From Caproicibacter sp046707225 (GTDB lineage: Bacteria; Bacillota; Clostridia; Oscillospirales; Acutalibacteraceae): 64,000 nt of DNA. The position numbers were made by a program, and so were the translations under genes. Location of the stretch: contig NZ_JBJKOP010000020.1 in NCBI RefSeq assembly GCF_046707225.1, positions 1-64,000 on the forward strand, written 5' to 3'. How positions within the stretch are numbered: the first letter of the stretch is position 1; every line of letters begins with the position of its first letter. The notes below the pieces were generated by a model that saw nothing but the letters and a program-made list of their open reading frames with translations, was not told where the DNA came from and ran no database searches. Shown here in pieces: positions 57,050 through 64,000 of the stretch.

Positions 57050-58228
57050 ATGACACGCCTTTTAATTCGGCTGTTCGTCAGGGATTATCAGAATATCGAT
57101 GATCTGCAGGTACGGGAACGCTATGGCAAATTTTCCGGCCTGATCGGCATTGTGACGAACCTGTTTCTGTTTGCCGGGAAAATAACCGTCGGAATGCTGT
57201 TTCACAGCATCTCCGTGACGGCGGACGCGGTGAACAACCTGACCGATTCCGCATCGTCCATCGTTACTCTGGTCGGGTTTAAGATGGCCGCGAAGCCTGC
57301 CGATTCCGATCATCCTTACGGACATGCCAGAATTGAATATATCAGCGGGCTGATGGTTTCTCTGGTTGTGTTTGTAACCGGATTCCAGTTTGCCCAGACT
57401 TCCATAAATAAGATGATCCATCCCGAAAAAAGCGAATTCAGCCTGATCGTCGTGGCGGTACTGGTTTGTTCCATCCTGCTGAAAGCGTGGCAGGGCGCTT
57501 TTTACCGCAGAGTAGGAAAGACGATTTCCTCCTCAACGATTTCCGCGACTGCGGCGGACAGCATGAACGATGTTCTGGCAACCTCGGCCGTTCTGGTGGG
57601 GGCGGTAATCACACGGCTGACCGGTTTTAACCTGGACGGATATATGGGTCTGGTCGTCGCCGTCATGATCATGTTTACCGGTTTTCAGCTGGTCCGTGAA
57701 ACGGGGAATCCTCTGCTCGGCGAGGCGCCGGCCCGGGAATTCGTGGATGATATTTACCGCACGATCAGCGCTTATGACGGGATTCTCGGCATTCACGATC
57801 TGAATGTTCACAGCTACGGGCCGGGGCGCTGCTTTGCAACCGTACACTGCGAAGTGCCCGCCGAACGGGATATTCTGCTCAGTCATGACATCATAGACAA
57901 TATTGAGCGCGATTTTCTGGAAAAAAAGGGGATTCACCTTGTTATTCACATGGACCCGGTTACAACGGATGATCCGCGGACCAATGAACTGAAACGGCAG
58001 ATTACACAGCTGATTGCCGAGATTTCTCCCGAGATCGGAATGCACGATTTCCGCGTCGTCTGGGGGCCGACCCATGCCAACCTTGTGTTTGATATTTGCG
58101 TCTCCTTCGGGTTTCACTTGTCGGATGAAGAACTCGTGAAGCAAATAACGGAAAAAGTGCGCGGGATTCCGGGAAATTGCTATCCGGTCATCACGGTGGA
58201 CCACGATTATGTTCCGAATCGGCTATGA
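57050..58228 (+). CDS. Cation diffusion facilitator family transporter
   Basis: This 392-residue protein has about six membrane spans with NLTDSASSIVTLVGFKMA and DSDHPYGHARIEYISG, the metal-binding Asp/His motifs of the CDF family, followed by a cytoplasmic C-terminal domain. Such proteins export Zn, Mn, Fe or Co in exchange for protons. It follows the fumarase-type gene by two bases. Confidence 0.93.
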   Translation: MTRLLIRLFVRDYQNIDDLQVRERYGKFSGLIGIVTNLFLFAGKITVGMLFHSISVTADAVNNLTDSASSIVTLVGFKMAAKPADSDHPYGHARIEYISGLMVSLVVFVTGFQFAQTSINKMIHPEKSEFSLIVVAVLVCSILLKAWQGAFYRRVGKTISSSTISATAADSMNDVLATSAVLVGAVITRLTGFNLDGYMGLVVAVMIMFTGFQLVRETGNPLLGEAPAREFVDDIYRTISAYDGILGIHDLNVHSYGPGRCFATVHCEVPAERDILLSHDIIDNIERDFLEKKGIHLVIHMDPVTTDDPRTNELKRQITQLIAEISPEIGMHDFRVVWGPTHANLVFDICVSFGFHLSDEELVKQITEKVRGIPGNCYPVITVDHDYVPNRL

Positions 58229-58253
58229 TACAAAAATTTAACAATTTGTCCTA

Positions 58254-58282
58254 TTGAAATTTTTCGTCCAATAGAATAAAAT
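58254..58282 (+). promoter_or_regulatory. Promoter of htpG
   Basis: TTGAAA at 58254-58259 and TAAAAT at 58277-58282 are 17 bases apart. The CIRCE element begins six bases after the -10 box. Confidence 0.75.
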
Positions 58283-58287
58283 AAGAA

Positions 58288-58314
58288 TTAGCACTTGAAC
58301 ATTTTGAGTGCTAA
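58288..58314. promoter_or_regulatory. CIRCE operator for HrcA
   Basis: TTAGCACTT, nine bases, then GAGTGCTAA differs from the CIRCE consensus at a single base. The palindrome extends outward (AAGAA and TTCTT). It overlaps the expected transcription start of htpG, where HrcA would block transcription until heat or unfolded protein titrates GroEL. Confidence 0.95.
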
Positions 58315-58341
58315 TTCTTTTTGCAAAGGACGGGATTTTTT

Positions 58342-60234
58342 ATGCCGATAAAGCCGTTTCAGGCGGAATCAAAGCACCTATTGGATCTGATGATTCACTC
58401 GATTTACACTCATAAGGAGATTTTTCTGCGAGAACTGATCTCCAACGCGAGCGACGCCATCGATAAGCTCTATTATAAGACGCTTTCAGAGGAAAATACC
58501 GGGCTGAACCGAGACGATTTTGCCATTCGGATTGTGCCGGACAAGGAAAACCGGACGCTTACGATCTCGGACAACGGCTGCGGCATGACGAGGGAGGAGC
58601 TGGAGACCAACCTCGGCACCATCGCCAAGAGCGGTTCTCTCGATTTTAAAAACGAATTTGAAAAAAAGCCGGATATCGAAATTATCGGTCAGTTCGGGGT
58701 GGGATTCTATTCCGCGTTTATGGTCAGCGACCATGTCGCCGTCGTCAGCCGGGCGTTTGGCAGCGATGAGACCTTCCGCTGGGAGTCGCACGGCGCGGAG
58801 GGGTATACCGTCGAGCCCTGCGAAAAACGGGACGCCTGCGGAACAGATATTGTGATCGATTTGAAGCCCGACACCGAAGACGAGAAGTACGATGAATATC
58901 TGGACGCTTACACGCTTCGGAGCCTCATCAAAAAATACTCCGACTACATCCGTTATCCCATTCGGATGAACGTGGAGAAAAGCCGCCTGAAAGAGGGCAG
59001 CAAGGATGAATATGAAAGCTATACCGAAGAAGAAACGCTGAACAGCATGGTGCCTCTCTGGCGTAAAAATAAGAATGAGATTACAAAGGAACAGTATCAT
59101 CAGTTTTACAAGGACAAATTTATGGATTATGAGGACCCCGCCAGAGTCATTCACATGTACACAGAGGGCGTTGCAACTTTTCACGCGCTGATGTACCTTC
59201 CGGCCAGGGCCCCGTATGATTTTTACACGAAGGAGTACGAGAAGGGCCTTCAGCTTTATTCCAACGGCGTTTTGATTATGGACAAATGCGCCGATCTGCT
59301 TCCGGATTATTTCAGCTTTGTCCGCGGTTTGGTCGATTCCCAGGACCTCTCCCTGAACATCTCCCGCGAAATGCTTCAGCACGACCGCAGGCTGACGGTT
59401 ATCGCGGGCCGGGTGGAAAAGAAAATCCAGTCGGAGCTGGAATCCATGCTGAAAAACGAGCGCGAAAACTACGAACAATTCTTCCGGAACTTTGGGCTTC
59501 AGATCAAATACGGAGTCTACCAGGACTTTGGGACCCACAAGGATGCTTTAAAGGATCTTTTGCTGTTCCACACCTCGGCCGGTGAAAAATATTCCACTCT
59601 GGCCGAATATGTCGCCCGAATGAAGGAAGACCAGAAATATATTTATTACGCCTGCGGCGAATCCGTGCAGAAGGTTGAGCTGCTTCCGCAGACCGAGGCT
59701 GTGAAGGACCACGGATATGAAATCCTGTATCTCACCGACCCGATCGACGAATTTGCCGTGCGTGTGCTGGAGAAGTACCAGGATAAAGAGTTCAAATCCG
59801 TTTCCGCGGACGATCTGGATCTGGAGACCGAGGAGGAAAAACAGGAGGCGGCCAAAAAGGTAGAAGAGAATAAGGACATGCTTGCATTCTTGAAGGATGC
59901 GCTCCATGACAAAGTAAAGGCCGTTGTTCTTTCCAATAAGCTGAAAACTCATCCTGTCTGCCTGTCTACAAGCGGAGCAATCTCAATGGAAATGGAAAAG
60001 GTGCTGAATTCACTTCCCAACGCGGAGCAGGAAAAGGTGAAGGCACAACGCGTTCTGGAGATCAACGCAAACCATCCCGTGTTTGAAAAGCTTGCGAAGC
60101 TGTATGACTCGGACAGAGAGAAACTGAAGACCTATGCTTCTCTGCTCTATACACAGGCGCTGCTGATTGAAGGGGCGCCGATTGACGATCCGGTTGCATT
60201 CTCCAATCAGATTTGCAGCCTGATGACGGAATAA
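58342..60234 (+). CDS. htpG: Molecular chaperone HtpG (Hsp90)
   Basis: HtpG is the bacterial Hsp90. The 630-residue protein has the ATP-binding fold with LISNASDAIDKL, DNGCGMTREEL and GQFGVGFYSAFMV, a middle domain and a dimerisation domain. The ATG at 58342 begins MPIKPFQAESKHLL; the TTG at 58321 lacks a ribosome site. CIRCE directly upstream places it under HrcA. Confidence 0.97.
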   Translation: MPIKPFQAESKHLLDLMIHSIYTHKEIFLRELISNASDAIDKLYYKTLSEENTGLNRDDFAIRIVPDKENRTLTISDNGCGMTREELETNLGTIAKSGSLDFKNEFEKKPDIEIIGQFGVGFYSAFMVSDHVAVVSRAFGSDETFRWESHGAEGYTVEPCEKRDACGTDIVIDLKPDTEDEKYDEYLDAYTLRSLIKKYSDYIRYPIRMNVEKSRLKEGSKDEYESYTEEETLNSMVPLWRKNKNEITKEQYHQFYKDKFMDYEDPARVIHMYTEGVATFHALMYLPARAPYDFYTKEYEKGLQLYSNGVLIMDKCADLLPDYFSFVRGLVDSQDLSLNISREMLQHDRRLTVIAGRVEKKIQSELESMLKNERENYEQFFRNFGLQIKYGVYQDFGTHKDALKDLLLFHTSAGEKYSTLAEYVARMKEDQKYIYYACGESVQKVELLPQTEAVKDHGYEILYLTDPIDEFAVRVLEKYQDKEFKSVSADDLDLETEEEKQEAAKKVEENKDMLAFLKDALHDKVKAVVLSNKLKTHPVCLSTSGAISMEMEKVLNSLPNAEQEKVKAQRVLEINANHPVFEKLAKLYDSDREKLKTYASLLYTQALLIEGAPIDDPVAFSNQICSLMTE

Positions 60235-60239
60235 CTGCA

Positions 60240-60274
60240 AACACGGAGCCGGCAAAGTTTGCCGGCTCCGTGTT
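60240..60274 (+). terminator. Terminator of htpG
   Basis: A nearly loop-less perfect palindrome with 17-base arms (ACACGGAGCCGGCAAA and complement) starts five bases after the htpG stop. It is followed by a modestly T-rich stretch. Confidence 0.85.
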
Positions 60275-60282
60275 ATTGTTTG

Positions 60283-60600
60283 TGTACCGGCTCCGCCGGT
60301 GAGTCCGGAAGAGCGAAAGCAAAACAGGCAGCTTCCATAAGCGGGATGGGCTTTTGAGAGGGAGGGAGCGGAGAGTGAGTGTATGCCTGCAAATGGAGGA
60401 AACTGTTTACCTTGAATGCTGCGCCTTTGGCGCCGCGGAAGGACCCGCCGACTGGTTGGTGAGTACTTATTGTACAAAGTAAAAGCGTAAAATTAAAAAA
60501 ATTTTACTATAAACCCAAAAAATAGTAGAAATTTGTCGAATTATGTATTATTATTATACGCACAGGCAGTGAGTTGCTGTTTTGGTAGCCGCAAGCCCAG
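60283..60600. other. Intergenic region upstream of the bactofilin gene
   Basis: About 320 bases with no supported gene. The left half is purine-rich and GC-rich with a palindrome around GCGCCTTTGGCGC (near 60421), and the right half (60480-60560) is AT-rich and probably holds the promoter. I tried to match it to known riboswitch or structural RNA patterns without success. Confidence 0.4.
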
Positions 60601-60623
60601 TTTTATATTGGAGGCAAAAGCAC

Positions 60624-61382
60624 ATGGATATCGTGAGCGAAAATCGCGAGACTACCTTTACCAAAATAGTAAAAAAAATCTGGAACGGGCCATATCAGAA
60701 TACCGGCCTTGAGATGGAGGAGACAGACCCGATGAACAGGGAAAAAGCGGAGAACATGAATTTTAGCCGTGCGGGTATGGCAAAACAGAATGAGATTTAT
60801 GATGAGGGTCATTCAAAATCAGATTCCGGTTATGGGGAGCCATCCGGAAATTTTGAAAATCGGTTTGTAAATCCGACTGCTGAAATCCCCAAAAACGTTA
60901 CGGTGATTTCGCAGGGAACGACAATTACCGGCGACATAAAATCGGACAGCAGCATTGAAATGCTTGGCAGCATGACGGGCAGCATCACGACTTCGGGGAA
61001 TGTGAAAATCAACGGAAAGCAGGTTGGCAATGTTCAGGGGGCCAACATCGATTTATACACCTGCATGGTACGGGGATGCCTGAATGCGGCCGAAGATATT
61101 AACGTGGACAGTGACTCCGTTATTGTCGGGGATATCAAGTGCGGGAATCTGACAATAGACGGAAAGCTGAAGGGAAACGTCCATGTGATGGGAAACGTCA
61201 GCTGTCAGGGAAATTCCGTCGTCATCGGCGATATCACATCGACAACCATCACAATCAGCAGCGGGGCGAAAATGAAGGGCAAAGTTGAGATTTCCGACGG
61301 CAGCATTGACCCGATTGATGTCGGCGGAGAAGAACCCACGCAGCCGGTCCAGCAGCCCGAGAACCCCGAAAATCCTCAGTAA
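60624..61382 (+). CDS. Bactofilin family protein
   Basis: Bactofilins form non-polar cytoskeletal filaments. The 252-residue protein has a charged N-terminal tail of about 95 residues, then the right-handed beta-helix repeat region (VTVISQGTTITGDIKSDSSI, SVIVGDIKCGNLTIDGKLKG, NSVVIGDITSTTITISSGAK), and a short Pro/Glu tail. The N-terminal tail is longer than usual. The ATG at 60624 follows TTGGAGG; the frame from 60582 is not supported. No M23 peptidase, a common partner, is adjacent. Confidence 0.9.
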   Translation: MDIVSENRETTFTKIVKKIWNGPYQNTGLEMEETDPMNREKAENMNFSRAGMAKQNEIYDEGHSKSDSGYGEPSGNFENRFVNPTAEIPKNVTVISQGTTITGDIKSDSSIEMLGSMTGSITTSGNVKINGKQVGNVQGANIDLYTCMVRGCLNAAEDINVDSDSVIVGDIKCGNLTIDGKLKGNVHVMGNVSCQGNSVVIGDITSTTITISSGAKMKGKVEISDGSIDPIDVGGEEPTQPVQQPENPENPQ

Positions 61383-61416
61383 AGCACCAAAAACGGAAGA
61401 GTTGATGGTTATAATC

Positions 61417-61468
61417 AGAGCAGTCCCTGAAAAGCATCTCGTGCTTTTCAGGGACTGCTCTTCAATTT
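61417..61468. terminator. Long bidirectional terminator
   Basis: A perfect inverted repeat with 20-base arms (61417-61436 and 61442-61461, beginning AGAGCAGTCCC) and a 5-base loop is followed by CAATTTTTAT. It separates the convergent bactofilin and DUF2812 genes. Confidence 0.88.
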
Positions 61469-61473
61469 TTATA

Positions 61474-62088
61474 TCATTCGTGTATTTTATGGTCCCGTTG
61501 AACCAGATGAATTTTCCATGACCAGACAGTTGTAAAAATAAACGGAATCACAAAAGCCAAAGCGCATAGAAGTGCTTCCGTCCACAACCCTTTTGAAAGA
61601 TTCATAATGGTAAAAAGCGCAAAAAGGACCGCAAGCGACAGGCATGCCCCACGGCATTTTCTCATGTATTCCAACAGGCTGTTCAAGTCGGAGTGAAGCT
61701 GAAACGGTTTTCCGTCCTTCTTCTTTTCCAAGATTAAAAATTCGGAATTGATGTTTCCGGGGGATGCGGCAAGCGAGAATCTCGCCCCGCCAAACCAGCG
61801 CAGGCGTACGCTGCCGTACGAGTACTTTCCCAGATTGGCGCTGACGGGATAAGCGGTGATTCCGAGTTCCGACAGAAATGCGCGGTACTTTCTTAATTCA
61901 TCGGCGGACCGGTCGGCTGCGAATTCCACCCGGTATTCATATTCGTCCGGTGAGCATGGTTCGAAAGAATAGCGGTGAAGTTTTGAGACGCCTTTCAGAC
62001 GGTAACCGGACGCCGCCATTTGGTTCAGCCATTTTTCCCGTCCGGAAAGAGGAGCGAACAGATAACGTATTCTAAACTTGTTAATCAA
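61474..62088 (-). CDS. DUF2812 domain-containing membrane protein
   Basis: This 204-residue protein has the DUF2812 domain (about residues 5-120: EKWLNQMAASGYRLKGVS, YEYRVEF and later GKYSYGSVRLRWFGGARF) and two C-terminal membrane spans. Such proteins are regularly paired with a PadR regulator, as here, with four bases of overlap. Their role is unknown; sensing of membrane stress is a common guess. Confidence 0.88.
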   Translation of the reverse strand: MINKFRIRYLFAPLSGREKWLNQMAASGYRLKGVSKLHRYSFEPCSPDEYEYRVEFAADRSADELRKYRAFLSELGITAYPVSANLGKYSYGSVRLRWFGGARFSLAASPGNINSEFLILEKKKDGKPFQLHSDLNSLLEYMRKCRGACLSLAVLFALFTIMNLSKGLWTEALLCALAFVIPFIFTTVWSWKIHLVQRDHKIHE

Positions 62089-62417
62089 TACAGATTCCCT
62101 CCCGTTGTCAGTCTTTTTGCCGTTTGCAGCAGCCGGTTGATTCGAGACGTCTCTTTTGCAACCGCCTGTTTTCCTTGTTCTGTAATCAGGTACAGCTGCC
62201 CGCGCCCGTTTTCTGTTTTACCGCAGGGAGCGATCCAGCCCTTTTTTGTCAAAACGCGGAGCGCTCCGTACAGGGTTCCCGCACCCGGAACAAGCCGACC
62301 CTGTGTTTCCGTTTCAATCGTCTGCATAATTCCATATCCATGGTTAGGCTGAAAAGTGCTCAGCAGAATATAAAACGTAATTTCGGTCAATGCTCCGTTC
62401 TGGTAGGATTCATGCAA
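62085..62417 (-). CDS. PadR family transcriptional regulator
   Basis: This 110-residue protein has the PadR winged helix: FYILLSTFQPNHGYGIMQTI, GRLVPGAGTLYGALRVLTKK and GRGQLYLITEQGK. The start is a TTG at 62417 behind AAAAGGAG on the minus strand. It probably represses its own promoter and the DUF2812 gene it overlaps. Confidence 0.92.
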   Translation of the reverse strand: MHESYQNGALTEITFYILLSTFQPNHGYGIMQTIETETQGRLVPGAGTLYGALRVLTKKGWIAPCGKTENGRGQLYLITEQGKQAVAKETSRINRLLQTAKRLTTGGNLY

Positions 62418-62444
62418 GGCGTTTGCTCCTTTTATTATGTTATC

Positions 62445-62454
62445 CGATATATCG
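62445..62454. promoter_or_regulatory. Palindrome, likely PadR operator
   Basis: CGATATATCG is the core of a wider 22-base imperfect palindrome (GTT at one end and AAC at the other). It lies just downstream of the -10 box of the padR promoter, a good position for repression. Confidence 0.55.
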
Positions 62455-62462
62455 TTAAACTT

Positions 62463-62491
62463 ACTATAAGGCTAAAAATTGTCTTTGTCAA
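62463..62491 (-). promoter_or_regulatory. Sigma-A promoter of padR-DUF2812
   Basis: On the minus strand TTGACA (plus 62486-62491) and TATAGT (62463-62468) are 17 bases apart. Confidence 0.88.
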
Positions 62492-62539
62492 GACGAAAGA
62501 AAATGTTGTTTGAAGCCCTCGTCTGTGCCAAGCTTGGAC

Positions 62540-62574
62540 ATGTCCCTCCCCCGCCGAAGGCGGGGGAGGGACAT
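62540..62574. repeat. GC-rich perfect palindrome
   Basis: ATGTCCCTCCCCCGCC and its exact complement form 16-base arms around GAA. It is downstream of the DUF3810 gene on the minus strand but has no T-run on either side, so it is not a classic terminator. It could be a dispersed palindromic repeat. Confidence 0.7.
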
Positions 62575-62732
62575 AAGTAAATTCTACAATTCAACTGGAA
62601 TTGCTGTAAATCCTGCTGATTTGCTTTTAAAGCGACATAAATAAAACGCGAGGGTGTAAGAAGCGCCGCTGCAAGGGTAAGCTCCGAGCGCCTTGTGGCG
62701 CAGCCGGCAAAACAGGGCGTTGCCCGAATCAA
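62575..62732. other. Intergenic remainder after the palindrome
   Basis: This stretch between the palindrome and the end of the DUF3810 gene contains no supported gene. A pair of short GCGCC/GGCGC segments near 62666 and 62695 could form a loose stem. I see nothing else. Confidence 0.4.
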
Positions 62733-63842
62733 CTATTGATCCGTTCGCTGCAGTGCCAGCAAAAGGTCAACCATTCTGCCGTAGCTTTTGATTCCGTCCT
62801 CCTGGCGATTTGCTTTCAGGTACTGGTTGTTTACGCTGTTAGAGACTTTCGCAACCGGGCCTTCAAACTGTTTCCAGTATGCCGAATTAAAAGACAGGTC
62901 GCGGCGCACTCCGTCATTTAGCGATGAGTAAATACGATCTGCGGCGTCTGAATCGGCTGAAAAAAGCGCGTTGTTTGCGTAAGTGAAAGCGAGCATGTCC
63001 CCGGAATACTCAAAATCGGGATCGCCGCTTTTCCGGCAGACCAGATAGCCGATAAAGTTTGCTTCATCTTCCCGCATATACCCGCGCAGGTGAGAAAGTT
63101 CATGGCACATGGTGACGGGAATCGTGTATTCCGGAACGTCGTCGTTGACATTGGCTTCAAAAGTAAAAGGAAAAAAGATACCGGTGATATCGCATCGGGA
63201 CATCAGTCTGGAAAAAGTAACGAGCTTGGGTGCGCCGTACCCGGAGCGCAGCAGGGGATAGTCCTGATCGATTTTGTCGTAGGCCAGTTTTGCCTGCCGC
63301 GCGGTTTGGCCGATGCTCCCCGAACGGAGCTTCATGACGCCCTGCCCGTCTGTTTCAAGACCGGGACGAAGTCGGTTCAAGTCCGAAGCAAGCGAAGCGC
63401 AGAGCTTTTGCAGTTCCGCCCGGGAAGAGGGCTGCACCTTCAGCCCGCAGGTGTCGGCAAACGGGTAGCGGTAATAATTGATTCCGCAGCTTAAGGTAAA
63501 TAAAAAATAGACAATACTGATAAAAACTGCCAGATTGATTGCCGACTTCAGCGCGAAGGCGGCACGGCTGCCTTTTTTTCCGACAATTCCGACGCTAAAC
63601 AGAATAACGGCGGCTGGAAATCCCAGAACGCACAGGATGACCAGAACCTCCGCAATGGAAAAAGGAACGAGTCCGGTAATTCGGTTCACGGTTCGGGAAA
63701 GAGCGGAATAGAACCCGGTCGCATACCATTCCGCAAACGAAGGCTTCAAGTCGGCACAAATGGTAAGAAGCAGCGACGCCGGGAAAAGAACCAGAAACCA
63801 GAGCCTCTTGCCGATTCCGGCCTGTTGCAAGTAACGACGCAT
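62733..63842 (-). CDS. DUF3810 putative zinc metalloprotease
   Basis: This 369-residue membrane protein has three hydrophobic segments in its first 115 residues and an outer domain with HELSH (247-251) followed by GYMREDEANFIG, the pattern of a zincin metallopeptidase with a downstream glutamate. It fits DUF3810. The ATG at 63842 lies behind GGAGGAG; the ATG at 63872 lacks one. Substrate is unknown. Confidence 0.88.
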   Translation of the reverse strand: MRRYLQQAGIGKRLWFLVLFPASLLLTICADLKPSFAEWYATGFYSALSRTVNRITGLVPFSIAEVLVILCVLGFPAAVILFSVGIVGKKGSRAAFALKSAINLAVFISIVYFLFTLSCGINYYRYPFADTCGLKVQPSSRAELQKLCASLASDLNRLRPGLETDGQGVMKLRSGSIGQTARQAKLAYDKIDQDYPLLRSGYGAPKLVTFSRLMSRCDITGIFFPFTFEANVNDDVPEYTIPVTMCHELSHLRGYMREDEANFIGYLVCRKSGDPDFEYSGDMLAFTYANNALFSADSDAADRIYSSLNDGVRRDLSFNSAYWKQFEGPVAKVSNSVNNQYLKANRQEDGIKSYGRMVDLLLALQRTDQ

Positions 63843-63920
63843 TTTCTCCTCCGAATGAAAGTTTTCTTTCATTATATCATATATTTACAAAAACAGATTA
63901 CTAAGGAATTAATAGTAATC

Positions 63921-64000
63921 ATGAAAAGAAAAAATATCTGCAAGATCAAGATATTTTCGACACAGGAATATAGCAGAGTGCTTTTCGTAATATTATTTTA
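63921..64000 (+). CDS. Possible start of a gene cut by the window edge
   Basis: An open frame begins at ATG 63921 (MKRKNICKIKIFSTQEYSRV) and turns hydrophobic (LFVILF) before the sequence ends. AAGGA lies 12-16 bases upstream. Twenty-six codons are too few to judge; it may be the signal or membrane segment of a longer protein. Confidence 0.3.
   Translation, partial: MKRKNICKIKIFSTQEYSRVLFVILF

Noticed and set aside
60010..60477. Minus-strand 155-residue frame over the end of htpG
   Set aside because: It overlaps htpG on the opposite strand, has Arg/Ser/Pro-rich shadow composition and no ribosome site.
60555..60605. Cyclic-di-GMP riboswitch before the bactofilin gene
   Set aside because: ACGCACAGGCA and CGCAAGCC fragments recall GEMM, but the spacing, tetraloop and second half are missing.

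Overview
The window reads as chromosomal DNA of a Gram-positive, endospore-forming anaerobe of the Clostridia, most like the Oscillospiraceae/Ruminococcaceae (a Caproiciproducens-like genome would fit; this is inference from gene content, not a database match). Evidence: sporulation genes (yqfC, yqfD, ylbJ-like, spoVD), two T-box leaders, a THF riboswitch, a CIRCE operator, Shine-Dalgarno sites before nearly every gene, and frequent TTG starts. Base composition is even apart from a short AT-rich patch near 14.75-14.94 kb. I see no rRNA, tRNA, CRISPR array, insertion sequence or prophage.

Layout. 0-2 kb: a tandem DUF1540 protein, a cytidylate-kinase-like protein and a MmcQ/YjbR protein. 2.0-6.6 kb: a tryptophan supply operon (trpB2 and an ABC importer trpXYZ) behind a T-box with a UGG specifier. 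6.7-11.5 kb: leuA-leuC-leuD-leuB behind a T-box with a CUC specifier. 11.5-20.6 kb: cysK, a divergent GpsA-like dehydrogenase, an Mrp ATPase, a TetR regulator, then on the minus strand clpB behind a ribbon-helix-helix gene, a D-2-hydroxyacid dehydrogenase and a TspO gene with a stop at its fifth codon. 20.8-25 kb: a glycosyltransferase, a 57-aa protein, a tandem HD-GYP protein, a small Cys-rich protein and YlbJ. 25.1-33.9 kb: yqfC-yqfD-phoH-ybeY-dgkA-era-yqzL-recO followed by GNAT, ACT and mutS2 genes. 34.7-39.0 kb: ylxM-ffh-rpsP-khpA-(THF riboswitch-folT)-rimM-trmD, the SRP/ribosome maturation cluster with a folate transporter inserted. 39.3-43.2 kb: HPr, uvrC, rsmD, coaD and a coiled-coil protein. 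43.3-55.2 kb: the division and cell-wall cluster mraZ-rsmH-ftsL-spoVD-X-mraY-ftsW-murG-murA-divIB-ftsZ. 55.4-64 kb: corA, an orphan fumarase beta-type subunit, a cation efflux protein, CIRCE-htpG, a bactofilin, a padR-DUF2812 pair and a DUF3810 metalloprotease.

How the genes work together. Two branches of amino-acid supply are controlled by uncharged tRNA; folate uptake is controlled by a THF-sensing leader that can pair with the folT ribosome binding site; chaperone genes are split between HrcA-type control (htpG) and a separate promoter (RHH-clpB). The division cluster lacks murC, murD, murE and murF, and at the place where murE/murF normally sit it carries a 185-residue protein that looks like the remains of a Mur ligase without its ATP site. 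That gene, the interrupted tspO, the RHH-clpB pair and the folT leader are the most interesting items. I found no wholly new multi-gene defence or metabolic system. Start codons were chosen from Shine-Dalgarno spacing and family length.
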